Shown here: positions 9,215-17,069 of the stretch, one piece after another
How the letters are laid out: every line of letters begins with the position of its first letter
Position numbering within the stretch: position 1 is the first letter of the stretch
Source: Anaerolineales bacterium UBA2200
Lineage (GTDB): Bacteria; Chloroflexota; Anaerolineae; UBA2200
Length of the DNA: 60,165 bases
Assembly (NCBI GenBank): GCA_002327925.1
Contig: DCVA01000026.1
Coordinates: forward strand, 8,483 to 68,647
Direction: 5' to 3'
Notes under the pieces: generated by a model
Told to the model about the DNA's origin: nothing
What the model saw: the letters and a program-made list of their open reading frames with translations, nothing else
Databases searched by the model: none
Made by a program: the position numbers and the translations under genes

Positions 9215-9766
9215 CTAAAGGATCTTTTCTCTCACTGCGGGATGCAGGTGGCTGATCACCACCTTGCGCACGAGCAACCCCTGTGTGGAGACCACTGCCA
9301 CCGCGGCAGCGACACCCGCCTCCACATCGGCAACCGTACCCTCCATCAGCACAAAGCTCTTGCCGCCCAGTCCATCGGCAAGCCGGATCTCTACCAGGTT
9401 CACGCCTGCCGCTTTCGCTGCCGCATCGGACGCCACGATACAAACCGCTGCTGTGACAGTCTCGACAATTCCCAGTGCCTCGCCATGGACCGGCTGCGAT
9501 GTCAGAGACAGGGCGGTAAAGATCGAAGAATGCACGCGCGGCAGGAAGAGCTGGTCCACGAGAGTATCGGCCGCTGTCTCAGCTCCGGCGCCGAGCGCGT
9601 TCTGCACCTGGCTCATGTCACCACGAAACAGCAGCATGAACTTGCCCGGGCAGATGGGCCTGGCTTCGAGCAGCTCTACCGCCGCCCGCTTCAGGCAGGC
9701 GTCCGCAGCGGCAATGCCGGCCGCGATGCTGCAGGTTTCGATGAAGCCTATAGCCTGTTCTTGCAT
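9215..9766 (-). CDS. pduT: BMC-T shell protein PduT (tandem BMC domains, Fe-S pore cysteine)
   Basis: Trimeric shell protein with two BMC domains (residues about 4-90 and 96-180) that together form a pseudohexameric tile. Salmonella PduT binds a [4Fe-4S] cluster at the threefold pore through one cysteine per subunit in the KTICPGKF segment. The equivalent here is RPICPGKF with Cys39, so the cluster site appears kept. The length (183) equals the family's. It sits directly upstream of pduS, its proposed electron-transfer partner, and 22 bp after eutJ. ATG 9766 follows GAGAGGTG. The second domain carries ALGIVETVTAAVCIVASDAA. Confidence 0.93.
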   Translation of the reverse strand: MQEQAIGFIETCSIAAGIAAADACLKRAAVELLEARPICPGKFMLLFRGDMSQVQNALGAGAETAADTLVDQLFLPRVHSSIFTALSLTSQPVHGEALGIVETVTAAVCIVASDAAAKAAGVNLVEIRLADGLGGKSFVLMEGTVADVEAGVAAAVAVVSTQGLLVRKVVISHLHPAVREKIL

Positions 9767-9788
9767 AAGGTCACACCTCTCTCAGGGC

Positions 9789-10637
9789 TCAGTTGTGCAT
9801 CGCAATACCGACGGGAGTCACAAACAGCGGATCCCCGGGAATGATCGTCTTGATGCCGGTCACCTCTTCGATCACGCCCTCTATGCCGGGAAACCTGGCC
9901 GTGCCTCCCACCAGGTAGATCGTGTCAACCTTGTACCCGGCGATGTGCCGGGCTACGATCGTGCCGACCTTTTCCATCACCGGCCGGATGATCATGAATA
10001 GCTCCGCCTGATGCCGGCGGTCTGTCTTTTTCTTCTCTGCGTCCATGAACGGAATGTGCAGGGCCCCGGCAATCACCAGACTGAAGTGGGTGCCTCCTGT
10101 CGGCTCGTCGGCCGTATGAATGACCTTTCCGTTCCGGACCACCGCCAGCTTGGTGGTGCCGCCCCCCACGTCCAGCACGACCCCTTTGTCAATTTGCAGC
10201 AGGGTGGCAGCAGCGGTTGCCTCATCGACCAGCTTGCTGCACTCCAGCCCTGCGCCCTCGAGCACGTGGCCTGTGGCCCGCACTTCCGCCAGAGCCACGC
10301 CGGGCGGGTAGGCACTCGCGGCTGAGGTCAGCTTGACTTCCAACCGTGCCTCCACCAGCGTCTTGAGCTCGCGAACGAGCTGTATCGCGCCGTGGAAATC
10401 GACCACCACGCCATCGCGCACCACCTGCGCGAAACGATACGCTCCCGCCACGGGAATCATGTCCTCGTTCAGGGCGACAACCACCGTGTAGGCTGTGCCC
10501 AAATCCACGCCTACGTGCAAGACGCCATTGTGCTTGCCGACCGGGCCGTCCTTCCCCGCCACCACAACTTTGCCGGCCGCAGATAGGATCTCCTGCAGCC
10601 TGGGGTTCAGCACGCTCTTTGGCACTCTCTTCGGCAC
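9789..10637 (-). CDS. eutJ: EutJ-like actin/Hsp70-fold ATPase
   Basis: EutJ is a conserved actin-fold ATPase of ethanolamine operons, suggested to be a chaperone for cargo or enzyme assembly; its function is not proven. The 282 residues contain phosphate-binding motif HVGVDLGTAYTVVVAL (about 41-56), a second phosphate motif VVLDVGGGTTKLAVV, and the adenosine motif IYLVGGTARFPGIEGVI. The putative GTG start at 10637 lies 3 bases past the pduO stop, so the genes are coupled; GTG codons 12 and 24 bases further in are alternative starts. The neighbours are the adenosyltransferase and pduT. Confidence 0.88.
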   Translation of the reverse strand: MPKRVPKSVLNPRLQEILSAAGKVVVAGKDGPVGKHNGVLHVGVDLGTAYTVVVALNEDMIPVAGAYRFAQVVRDGVVVDFHGAIQLVRELKTLVEARLEVKLTSAASAYPPGVALAEVRATGHVLEGAGLECSKLVDEATAAATLLQIDKGVVLDVGGGTTKLAVVRNGKVIHTADEPTGGTHFSLVIAGALHIPFMDAEKKKTDRRHQAELFMIIRPVMEKVGTIVARHIAGYKVDTIYLVGGTARFPGIEGVIEEVTGIKTIIPGDPLFVTPVGIAMHN

Positions 10638-10640
10638 GGG

Positions 10641-11168
10641 TTACTTGGCGCTTTCTTCATAACGCGCCAGCGTAAAGACCAGGTCAGCGGCACGATTCAG
10701 ATAGGACAGCACGTACTCGTTACGGATCATCTTCCTGCGCCAGAGGGCAACCGTCTGCCTCTCGCTCCTGCGGATAATCGACCTCGCCAGATCCAGGGCA
10801 CCGGAGGCAACCGTTGCTCCGGGAATAATGAACTCTTTCGGCATCTCGGTCTGCGCTTCCAGCTCGTTGATCCACCCTTCGAGCCGGTCTACCATCTCTT
10901 TCGTGACCACCCAGTTGTGGACCTTGAGCTGATCGTAGTGCTGCGGATCTGTGGCCAGCTCGGCAGAGAGAGTCGAGAGCTCGCGCTGCAACTGCAGTAC
11001 CATCTCCTTGACTCTCGGTCGAGTCGCCAGAGCGCGGGCCAGCCCCAGCGCCGACATCGCCTCGTCTACCGCCCCATAGGCCTGGGGCCGCGGGCTGCTC
11101 TTGGGCACTCTGCCCCCATAGAGCAGACTCGTCTCCCCCTGGTCACCTTTCTTGTTAAACGTTCTCAC
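10641..11168 (-). CDS. pduO: PduO-type ATP:cob(I)alamin adenosyltransferase
   Basis: Makes adenosylcobalamin, the cofactor of ethanolamine ammonia-lyase. The 175-residue product has the PduO-family helical bundle: ATP-binding N-terminus RTFNKKGDQGETSLLYGGRV (2-21), AYGAVDEAMSALGLARA, and the C-terminal signature RSIIRRSERQTVALWRRK followed by YLNRAADLVFTLAR. I chose GTG 11168 because GGAG stands 7 bases upstream and the family begins at this point; the longer reading adds 38 low-quality residues. This is a PduO-type enzyme, not the EutT type usual in enteric eut operons. It is 135 bp after a 64-residue module that resembles an EutT/EutQ N-terminus. Confidence 0.92.
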   Translation of the reverse strand: MRTFNKKGDQGETSLLYGGRVPKSSPRPQAYGAVDEAMSALGLARALATRPRVKEMVLQLQRELSTLSAELATDPQHYDQLKVHNWVVTKEMVDRLEGWINELEAQTEMPKEFIIPGATVASGALDLARSIIRRSERQTVALWRRKMIRNEYVLSYLNRAADLVFTLARYEESAK

Positions 11169-11303
11169 CGTATCTCCAGTAGACAATAATCGCGTCAGTA
11201 CCGGCAACTGCCGGTGTGGGCGAGCCTTCTCCCGCTGCCCGGGCGCGAACATCCATCGAGGACGCGGCCCCCGGCGCGGCACAGGCCCGCCAACCTACAG
11301 GCC

Positions 11304-11498
11304 TCAGCCGGAACTACACCCGGCGCTCTGGTCCGCAACAGTCGCAACAGTCTGTTCCTGCCGGATCTCGATGCGCCACTGCTTGATGAAATCCTGAGCC
11401 GAAGGGCTGAACCGCGTTCCAGGAGGATAACTCAGTACCACTCCCAGCCTGGGCACGCGAATCTTGTCCCGCAGCTCTGTTTCCGTCACGATCGGCAT
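11304..11498 (-). CDS. Standalone 64-residue module resembling the N-terminal domain of EutT/EutQ
   Basis: Small protein of unknown role. Residues 1-45 read as ITE-type start (VTETELRDKIR), then PPGTRFSPSAQDFIKQWRIEI. This pattern, PG-x3-(S/T)P-x-A-x-D followed by a short I-x-I strand, also occurs at residues 26-45 of EutQ in this operon and at the N-terminus of EutT proteins. The tail (QEQTVATVADQSAGCSSG) is low complexity. The start is ATG 11498 with GAGGAG seven bases upstream; a longer TTG start lacks such a site. It lies between eutC1 and pduO. It may be a split-off half of a once-fused adenosyltransferase or a scaffold module; both are inference. Confidence 0.72.
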   Translation of the reverse strand: MPIVTETELRDKIRVPRLGVVLSYPPGTRFSPSAQDFIKQWRIEIRQEQTVATVADQSAGCSSG

Positions 11499-11596
11499 GA
11501 TGGGTCTCCTCAATGTCCTCAGCAGACGTCCAACCTAACGACATCACAGTCCGCTCCTCGGTGGCAGGATTGCCACCGAGGAGCAGGACAGGCTCT

Positions 11597-12355
11597 CTAC
11601 AGCTTGAGCGGAACTCCGCTCACCTTCTGATCGAGCATTCGCTTGACCATGTCGACGATTACCGGGGCCGCCTCCAGCGGGCTCAAGCCCTGCTTGTAGA
11701 TGTTCGAGATGCAGTTGCGGTCCGCATCCGTGTGCCCCGCCTTGGGCTTGTAGGCCAGGTAGGCGCTCAGGCTGGTCTGCGTTACCAGCCCGGGTCGCTC
11801 GCCGATCAGAATAACGGCCACGTCGGGGTTCAGAACCCGGCCAATGTCATTCAGCAGGCGAACACGACCATAGTCTGCAAATATCGGCGTCCCGACCTTG
11901 ATCTTTTCCGCCTTCAACCCATCAATCAGTGCCGGAAGGATCAGGTGCACGTTGTCTTCCACGGCCAAAAAGCTCAACCCTTCGCTGACGGCGATCTGCA
12001 CCTGAGGGCCGGCGACGCACTTTTCGCGGAGCGTCTGGACCGCCTCCTCTGTGAAGATGCCTCCCTTTTCCGGGTGGCCCAGATAGTCGCGCTTGTCCAC
12101 GCAAGAGGTCGACACGCGGACCGGGATCTTGCACTTTTTCAGGTATTCGTCGGACACCATGCCGAACACAGCGTCCTTCGCAACGGCCTCATCCCATCGG
12201 AACGAAAGCCACGCCTCGATGGGCGGCCGGGGCCCCTCGCGACCCACAGCGATGCGGGCTGGCGTGGAGTCGACCATCGCCTGCAGCACTTTTTTATCGT
12301 AAGGGTTTTTCACCCCGATTTGCCTGCGCTCAAACGCTTTCAGTTCGTCTTTCAT
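11597..12355 (-). CDS. eutC: Ethanolamine ammonia-lyase small subunit, paralogue 1
   Basis: The light chain of adenosylcobalamin-dependent ethanolamine ammonia-lyase, contributing to the B12 site next to EutB. The 252-residue product has STPARIAVGREGPRPPIEAW (about 30-49), VQIAVSEGLSFLAVEDN, VGTPIFADYGRVRLLNDIG, VAVILIGERPGLVTQTSLSA and the end motif RNCISNIYKQGLSPLEAA. These match EutC. ATG 12355 has a strong GGAGGAAGAGA; the longer reading starts 19 codons upstream without one. Enteric EutC carries an N-terminal encapsulation peptide; the N-terminus here (MKDELKAFERRQIGVKNPYD) does not look like one. It is 25 bp after eutB1. It is clearly divergent from the second copy at 19545-20408. Confidence 0.94.
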   Translation of the reverse strand: MKDELKAFERRQIGVKNPYDKKVLQAMVDSTPARIAVGREGPRPPIEAWLSFRWDEAVAKDAVFGMVSDEYLKKCKIPVRVSTSCVDKRDYLGHPEKGGIFTEEAVQTLREKCVAGPQVQIAVSEGLSFLAVEDNVHLILPALIDGLKAEKIKVGTPIFADYGRVRLLNDIGRVLNPDVAVILIGERPGLVTQTSLSAYLAYKPKAGHTDADRNCISNIYKQGLSPLEAAPVIVDMVKRMLDQKVSGVPLKL

Positions 12356-12380
12356 TCTCTTCCTCCCTTGGGTCCTCGGT

Positions 12381-13769
12381 CTACCACAGGAAAATCTCGG
12401 ATGGTTCGGCATGGAAAATGGAGGCGTCGCCAGCTCGCGCGGTCAGACGGCCGTCCTTCATCAATCCCATCCTCTCCATCCAGCGCTCGAACTCGGGCGC
12501 GGGCCGCAGGTTAAAGATCTGCCGCAGGGAAGGGTCGTCGTGGTTGCTGGTATCCTGGTAGCTGAGCATGCAGTCATCGCCCATCGGCACGCCCATGTAG
12601 TAGACGGCGCCGGCTGCCGTGCACAGAATAGTGGCCAGCTCCTGATCGTTGTGATCCATGTCCACGTGGTTCACGTAGCAGGGGGCCAGACCCATAGGGA
12701 AGCCGTGCATCTTGCCATTGAACAGGTCCTCGAGCGTGCCCAGGGCCACCTGCTTGCCGTTCAGGTGCGTCTCGGGTCCAATGAAACCCGTCACATTGTT
12801 GACGCAGAAGGGTGAGAAATGCCGTCCAAAGCCGTAGGTGCGTGCCTCCAGCGTCTGCTCATCTACGCCAAAGTCCAGCCCGACGGACATTTCCGCTCCC
12901 TGACCTGTCTCAAAATACATCACATTGGGGCCGGCGCAGAAGGACAGCTCTCTGGCCATCGCGTGCGCCTCTTCCATGAGCTTGAGGTCGATGCCAAAGC
13001 CCTTGTTGGCCGGCTCGTTGCCGGCGATGCTCTGGAAGAACAGCCCGATGGGCGCACCCTGCTTGGCGGCCTTCATCTGGTCCGTGATGTGGCCCAGCGC
13101 AGAATTCTGCGTCGGGATCTCCCAGTGCTGGATCATCTCATAGGTCATGTTCAGGATCTGCACCAGGGTCTCGACGGTCGGGTTCACCGGGTTGATGCCA
13201 AGCACGACGTCCCCGCTGCCCATCGACAGTCCGTCATAGATGGAAGCTCGAATTCCAGCGATGTCGTCTGTCGGGTGGTTCGGCTGGTTGCGGTAAGAGA
13301 TGGTGCCCGGCAAACCCAGCGTGGTGTTCGCGTGAGTCTGCACGTTGATCTTCTTGGAGGCAACGGCCAGGTCCATGGTGGACATCAACCTGGTCACGGC
13401 AGCGACCATCTCGCTGGTGAGGCCAACGCGCATGCGGTTAATGTCCTCCGATGTGGTCTTGTCATCGAGGAGGAAGGCCCGCAGGTCGGCCACTGTCCAC
13501 GACTTGATCTTGCCGTAGATTGTCTTGTTCGTGTCATCGATGATCACCCGCGTGACTTCGTCCGTCTCATACGGAAGCACGGGGTTCTCAAAGATATCCT
13601 TGAGGGTGAGATTGGCCACTACCCACTTGGCCGCTACTCGCTCCCGCTCATTCTTCGCCGACACTCCGGTGAGCTCGTCACCAGACCGTTTCTCGGATGC
13701 CTTGGCCAGGACATCCTTGACGGAAGTGAAGGCAAACGCCTCGCCCTGGATCGTGGTTTTCAGCTTCAT
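12381..13769 (-). CDS. eutB: Ethanolamine ammonia-lyase large subunit, paralogue 1 (divergent)
   Basis: TIM-barrel subunit that carries out the radical 1,2-amino shift turning ethanolamine into acetaldehyde and ammonia. The 462-residue product keeps the substrate-site motifs known from E. coli EutB: Arg and Gln in ISYRNQPNHPTDD, Asn in VLGINP, Glu in MYFETGQG, and Asp in the CYVNHVDMDHND region. It differs from paralogue 2 and from enteric EutB at several places, for example GFIGPETHLNGKQVALGTLE where the other copy has GFIGPEYLYDGMEIIRAGLE, and it has a longer C-terminus ending in SEIFLW. ATG 13769 is preceded by GGGGGAG. It is grouped with eutQ and eutC1, apart from eutA. A shifted substrate range is possible but not shown. 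Confidence 0.94.
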   Translation of the reverse strand: MKLKTTIQGEAFAFTSVKDVLAKASEKRSGDELTGVSAKNERERVAAKWVVANLTLKDIFENPVLPYETDEVTRVIIDDTNKTIYGKIKSWTVADLRAFLLDDKTTSEDINRMRVGLTSEMVAAVTRLMSTMDLAVASKKINVQTHANTTLGLPGTISYRNQPNHPTDDIAGIRASIYDGLSMGSGDVVLGINPVNPTVETLVQILNMTYEMIQHWEIPTQNSALGHITDQMKAAKQGAPIGLFFQSIAGNEPANKGFGIDLKLMEEAHAMARELSFCAGPNVMYFETGQGAEMSVGLDFGVDEQTLEARTYGFGRHFSPFCVNNVTGFIGPETHLNGKQVALGTLEDLFNGKMHGFPMGLAPCYVNHVDMDHNDQELATILCTAAGAVYYMGVPMGDDCMLSYQDTSNHDDPSLRQIFNLRPAPEFERWMERMGLMKDGRLTARAGDASIFHAEPSEIFLW

Positions 13770-14116
13770 CCTACTCCCCCAGTTGTGGTATCCGCCATAG
13801 GAGAGTCGGGGCCGGCCGTAACTCAGGGTGGCCGTGATGGCCGCCGTGTCTCACGGCACAAGCCCCAACTCTCTTGGCAATCGAACCCTTGCCTAGGCAA
13901 TTTGTTAGGATCAGAACTGGCACCCCATGGATCGGAAAGCCAGCACCCAGCGACCTCGAGCCAAAACGTGCGATGGCTACGGGGTTCCTCCCTTGGACCA
14001 GCCACCTGACTCCAGTGCCTGGCCGCCGCACGCCTGCAGATGCCCGGAGCGTGAAACTGCTTGCTCTGGAAGCGGGCCAGCTCACTCCCGCCACAACTAG
14101 TGCGGGATGCGTCCGA
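13770..14116. other. 347-bp gap between eutQ and eutB1, no convincing gene
   Basis: The only long frame here (13771-14094, minus) has no ribosome site or recognisable similarity. On the minus strand there are small hairpins (GCCGTG-AGA-CACGGC near 13848-13862). I see no good -35/-10 pair and no B12 box. It may hold a processing site or a decayed gene between the eutQ and eutB1 segments. Confidence 0.4.
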
Positions 14117-14812
14117 CTACTGAGCAGCCCACTCGGCGGGGAAGGTCACATAGTACACAACCACCCAGGTCGGCGTGTGCCAGTGAATGGCTGATCCCGC
14201 CGGAATGAACACCAGGTCGCCCTTGTTGGCGCGAATGGTGCGGCCATCGTAGTTGATCTCCATGATCCCTTCGACCACATAGTCCACTTCGTCGTAGGTC
14301 AGGGTCCAGTTAAAGCCGCCCTTTTGCCAGGACATAAAGCCGGCGCCGACGGCAGACCCGTCCTTGACCGTGACAAAGTCCTCGAGCCGGAAGTCGATCT
14401 CCGGCTGGTTCTGGAGTACGCCGTTCTTGTCGCGCAGCTCCATGGTGGGCATTTCGTGACCCTTGGCGATCTCAACCAGCTTGAGGGCGCCGGGCCGGGT
14501 GCCATAGACTCGCGGAGTCGGGCACGCTCGTGCCGAGGCCAGGTCGCTGAAGGGAGCTCCCGCGGGAGCAGCCAGCTTGGCCACCACAGCCTTGACGATT
14601 TCCTGAATCTCTTGCTCTGAGGGCATTGTTCCTCCTGTTGAACTTGATGATACAGCAGCAGTCGCTTCGCCGTTCTGGATCGTGATTCCCAACTCCAGCG
14701 CCGTGTCGCGCGCCAGGGGGGTCAGCGCATCGCCCGGCTGAAGCCGCAGCACCTTGGTGCCTGATTCCTTCAGCTTGTCGATATCGTTCTTGCTGTAAGT
14801 ACGTTTCGCCAT
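14117..14812 (-). CDS. eutQ: EutQ-family cupin protein with an internal encapsulation-peptide-like helix
   Basis: EutQ is a cupin-fold protein of ethanolamine operons; enteric EutQ has acetate kinase activity in vitro and is linked to shell assembly. The 231-residue product has three parts: an N-terminal module (residues 1-48, with LQPGDALTPLARDTALELGI), a Ser/Thr linker followed by an amphipathic helix SEQEIQEIVKAVVAKL (65-80) that looks like an encapsulation peptide, and a C-terminal cupin (about 108-231, with VDYVVEGIMEINYDG and IPAGSAIHWHTPTWVVVYYV). ATG 14812 has GGGAGG seven bases upstream; a TTG two codons earlier is less likely. A separate ackA exists in this array, so the kinase role may not be needed. 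Confidence 0.9.
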   Translation of the reverse strand: MAKRTYSKNDIDKLKESGTKVLRLQPGDALTPLARDTALELGITIQNGEATAAVSSSSTGGTMPSEQEIQEIVKAVVAKLAAPAGAPFSDLASARACPTPRVYGTRPGALKLVEIAKGHEMPTMELRDKNGVLQNQPEIDFRLEDFVTVKDGSAVGAGFMSWQKGGFNWTLTYDEVDYVVEGIMEINYDGRTIRANKGDLVFIPAGSAIHWHTPTWVVVYYVTFPAEWAAQ

Positions 14813-14928
14813 CCACAAACCTCCCTTTGGTCATCAGGAGAGCCTTCGAGTGCCGCGGGGCAGCCAGCCAACCAGTTGGCTGGCTGCCCCGACTCTTAGG
14901 CTCCTCTCTGAAAGCGGGCGGCAGTCAA

Positions 14929-15216
14929 CTACACTTTCGGCTTGGGCAGAAGCATCTCGGTATCGCTGTGCGGGCGCGGAATCACATGCACCGCTACCAG
15001 CTCACCCACACGCTGCGCCGCTGCGGCACCGGCATCGGTGGCCGCCTTAACGGCGCCCACGTCGCCACGCACCATAACGGTCACGTAACCCGAGCCGATC
15101 CGCTCCTGACCGATCAGTCTAACATTGGCTGCCTTGACCATGGCATCTGCTGCCTCGATGGCACCGATCAGACCCTTGGTCTCGATCATGCCCAGTGCAC
15201 TCTGGATTTCGGCCAT
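14929..15216 (-). CDS. BMC-H hexameric shell protein 1 (EutM/PduA-like)
   Basis: A single BMC domain of 95 residues forming hexameric facet tiles. It begins with ALGMIETKGLIGAIEAADAM (7-26) and has the pore loop ERIGSGYVTVMVRGDVGAVK, with the GSG motif seen in PduA/EutM, and the end HVIPRPHSDTEMLLP. ATG 15216 follows AAGGAGAGTGTAGT. It is nearly identical over the core to BMC-H 2 (16700-17008), so the two likely arose by recent duplication and may co-assemble. It lies between eutH and eutQ. Confidence 0.96.
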   Translation of the reverse strand: MAEIQSALGMIETKGLIGAIEAADAMVKAANVRLIGQERIGSGYVTVMVRGDVGAVKAATDAGAAAAQRVGELVAVHVIPRPHSDTEMLLPKPKV

Positions 15217-15261
15217 ACTACACTCTCCTTCTCACAAGATGGAGCCCAAGAAAAGTGACGA

Positions 15262-16407
15262 CTACTCCTTCGGCGCGAAGAACATGGCGACGACGATGCC
15301 CAGGATGCCGGCGACAATCTTTCCGCCCAGCATGGGGCCGATCAGCTCGGCATTGTTCGCGGCGGCGAATCCAAGGTGGTCAGCCAGAGAGAAGGCGGCT
15401 GCAACCTGGAACGCTGCGTTGAGGACCTTGCCGCGCGGGTTCATGTCCTTGAAGATACCGAACATCGGGATGTTGTTGGCCAGGGTAGCGACCAGGCCAG
15501 CCGCTGCGATGTCGTTCATGCCCAGCTTCTTGCCCAGCGCACCCAGAGGGCCGCCGAGTACCTGGGTCAGGAACTTGACCAGCGGATAAGCACCGGCCAG
15601 CGCGATAGCGATGGCGCCGATGACTTCCAGGCCTTCCATGACCGCCACGCCACCGTCGCAGTGCGTGAACAGAGGAGCCATACCGGGGATGATGGTGATG
15701 CCGGTATGCTGCTGGAACAGAGCGACCAGCAGACCGAACAGGATCAAGCTGGTGATGAAGTGGCCGAACACGATAAAGCCCTTCACCATGGCGTTCTGGG
15801 CAACGGCCAGGCCGATTGCGATCAGGATGCCCACCAGGATGACCGGGACGAGGTACAGCAAGCACTGCATGAAGGGATAGCCGGCCAGGACGCCGGAAAC
15901 CAGAGCGCCGATGGGGGCCACAACGATACCGGCCAGCAGGCCCAGACCCAAGTACTTGCGGTCCTCGGGCTGGATCAAGCTCAGGCCAACAGGGATGTTG
16001 AAGACGATATTGACGCCAAACACGGCACCCAGCAGCATGCCGCCAAACCACCCAACCCACTCTGGGTCGCCAGCAGCTTGCGCCAGCGCGAGGCCCATGG
16101 GCGTAGCGCCCATGTCAATGGCCAGAAGGGTGCCAGCGAACATAGCGGGGCGGGACAACAGGGCGGTGTAGACCGGGCCAACGATCGGGATGAGCAGATC
16201 AGCCAGAACTGGCGTCAGGGCGATGATTCCGACCATCGCCAGGGCCAAAGGTCCCATAGCCCCAAAGCCGTTCTCGACTTCCTTGCCCCAACCATCGATC
16301 AGGGGCAGCTTCAGGTCCGGCTTCCATTCCTTGATAATTCTGTCAAGGAGACCCAGGGCCGCAAAAACGCCGATAATGAACGTTACGACTCTACTTACAA
16401 TCGCCAT
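15262..16407 (-). CDS. eutH: Ethanolamine permease EutH
   Basis: Inner-membrane ethanolamine transporter of about ten hydrophobic segments. The 381-residue product starts with a membrane helix (VVTFIIGVFAALGLLDRII, 7-25) and has family stretches LAIDMGATPMGLALAQAAGD, FGVNIVFNIPVGLSLI, MAPLFTHCDGGVAVMEGLEV and GLVATLANNIPMFGIFKDMN. EutH is needed mainly when ethanolamine is scarce or protonated at low pH. Its presence supports ethanolamine as a true substrate of the pathway. ATG 16407 follows GGGAGGAGAACTGAA. It is flanked by the two similar BMC-H genes. Confidence 0.95.
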   Translation of the reverse strand: MAIVSRVVTFIIGVFAALGLLDRIIKEWKPDLKLPLIDGWGKEVENGFGAMGPLALAMVGIIALTPVLADLLIPIVGPVYTALLSRPAMFAGTLLAIDMGATPMGLALAQAAGDPEWVGWFGGMLLGAVFGVNIVFNIPVGLSLIQPEDRKYLGLGLLAGIVVAPIGALVSGVLAGYPFMQCLLYLVPVILVGILIAIGLAVAQNAMVKGFIVFGHFITSLILFGLLVALFQQHTGITIIPGMAPLFTHCDGGVAVMEGLEVIGAIAIALAGAYPLVKFLTQVLGGPLGALGKKLGMNDIAAAGLVATLANNIPMFGIFKDMNPRGKVLNAAFQVAAAFSLADHLGFAAANNAELIGPMLGGKIVAGILGIVVAMFFAPKE

Positions 16408-16422
16408 TTCAGTTCTCCTCCC

Positions 16423-16533
16423 TCAAGCTGTTATCGTTTGCTCCTCGAACAACTGCCGGGCCGCCGGCGGGCATCCACCCGCCAAGCAGCTACCAACTGC
16501 TCGTTCAGACAAACCGCAAGATGATCGCTTCAT
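16423..16533 (-). CDS. Candidate 36-residue leader peptide or microprotein upstream of eutH
   Basis: In the 292-bp gap upstream of eutH a short minus-strand frame starts at ATG 16533 directly behind AGAGGAGGTGA, one of the best ribosome sites in the operon although closely spaced. It ends at TGA 16423-16425, 15 bases before the eutH ATG. The product has three cysteines (positions 6, 15, 21) and resembles nothing I know. It could be a translated leader, or chance. Confidence 0.25.
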   Translation of the reverse strand: MKRSSCGLSERAVGSCLAGGCPPAARQLFEEQTITA

Positions 16534-16699
16534 TCACCTCCTCTTCGTGCCGAATGCAGCTCCTCAGCAGCTCACGCCGTGATGGAACCACATCGCGCAC
16601 CGCTGTAGTGGAACCCACAGCCGGGAGATTCCGGCCGTGACAGGTTCATTGGCTCACTGGCCAACCCGGTCTCTTGCCGGGCGGGCTTCGCAGGCTCGC

Positions 16700-17008
16700 T
16701 TACTTGCCCTTGACTTCCTTCACCACGGCCGGCTTCGGCAGGATCAGCTCCGTGTCGCCGTGAGGGCGCGGAATCACGTGCACGGCAACCAACTCGCCTA
16801 CGCGCTGAGCTGCGGCCGCGCCCGCGTCGGTGGCGGCCTTGACAGCGCCCACATCACCGCGCACCATCACGGTGACAAAGCCGGAGCCGATGCGCTCCTG
16901 GCCGATGAGCTTGACGTTCGCCGCCTTGACCATGGCATCCGCAGCCTCAACTGCCGCAATCAAGCCTTTGGTCTCGATCATACCCAGTGCAATTGTTCCT
17001 TCAGCCAT
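16700..17008 (-). CDS. BMC-H hexameric shell protein 2 (EutM/PduA-like)
   Basis: A 102-residue single BMC-domain shell protein. Core stretches IALGMIETKGLIAAVEAADA (6-25), QERIGSGFVTVMVRGDVGAV and HVIPRPHGDTELILPKP follow BMC-H 1 almost residue for residue; the main differences are at the N-terminus and a short Lys/Val-rich tail (AVVKEVKGK). ATG 17008 has GGAGG six bases upstream; an earlier frame start lacks a site. The gene follows the aldehyde dehydrogenase by 61 bp. Confidence 0.95.
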   Translation of the reverse strand: MAEGTIALGMIETKGLIAAVEAADAMVKAANVKLIGQERIGSGFVTVMVRGDVGAVKAATDAGAAAAQRVGELVAVHVIPRPHGDTELILPKPAVVKEVKGK

Positions 17009-17069
17009 TACTGTCCTCCTCATTGGATCACAACGTCAGTCAGCGGTGGCCGCGTACGACGTTATAGTT

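Noticed and set aside
13876..13888. tRNA-like T-loop sequence (GGTTCGATTGCC on the minus strand)
   Set aside because: The flanks do not form a cloverleaf; the stem pairs as a simple hairpin with another register.
13771..14094. 107-codon frame between eutQ and eutB1
   Set aside because: No ribosome site, no recognisable similarity and composition unlike its neighbours; I left the region as a gap.
13770..14116. Possible B12 riboswitch upstream of eutB1
   Set aside because: Fragments such as GAGTCAGG occur, but I could not find a full B12 box or the expected core arrangement.
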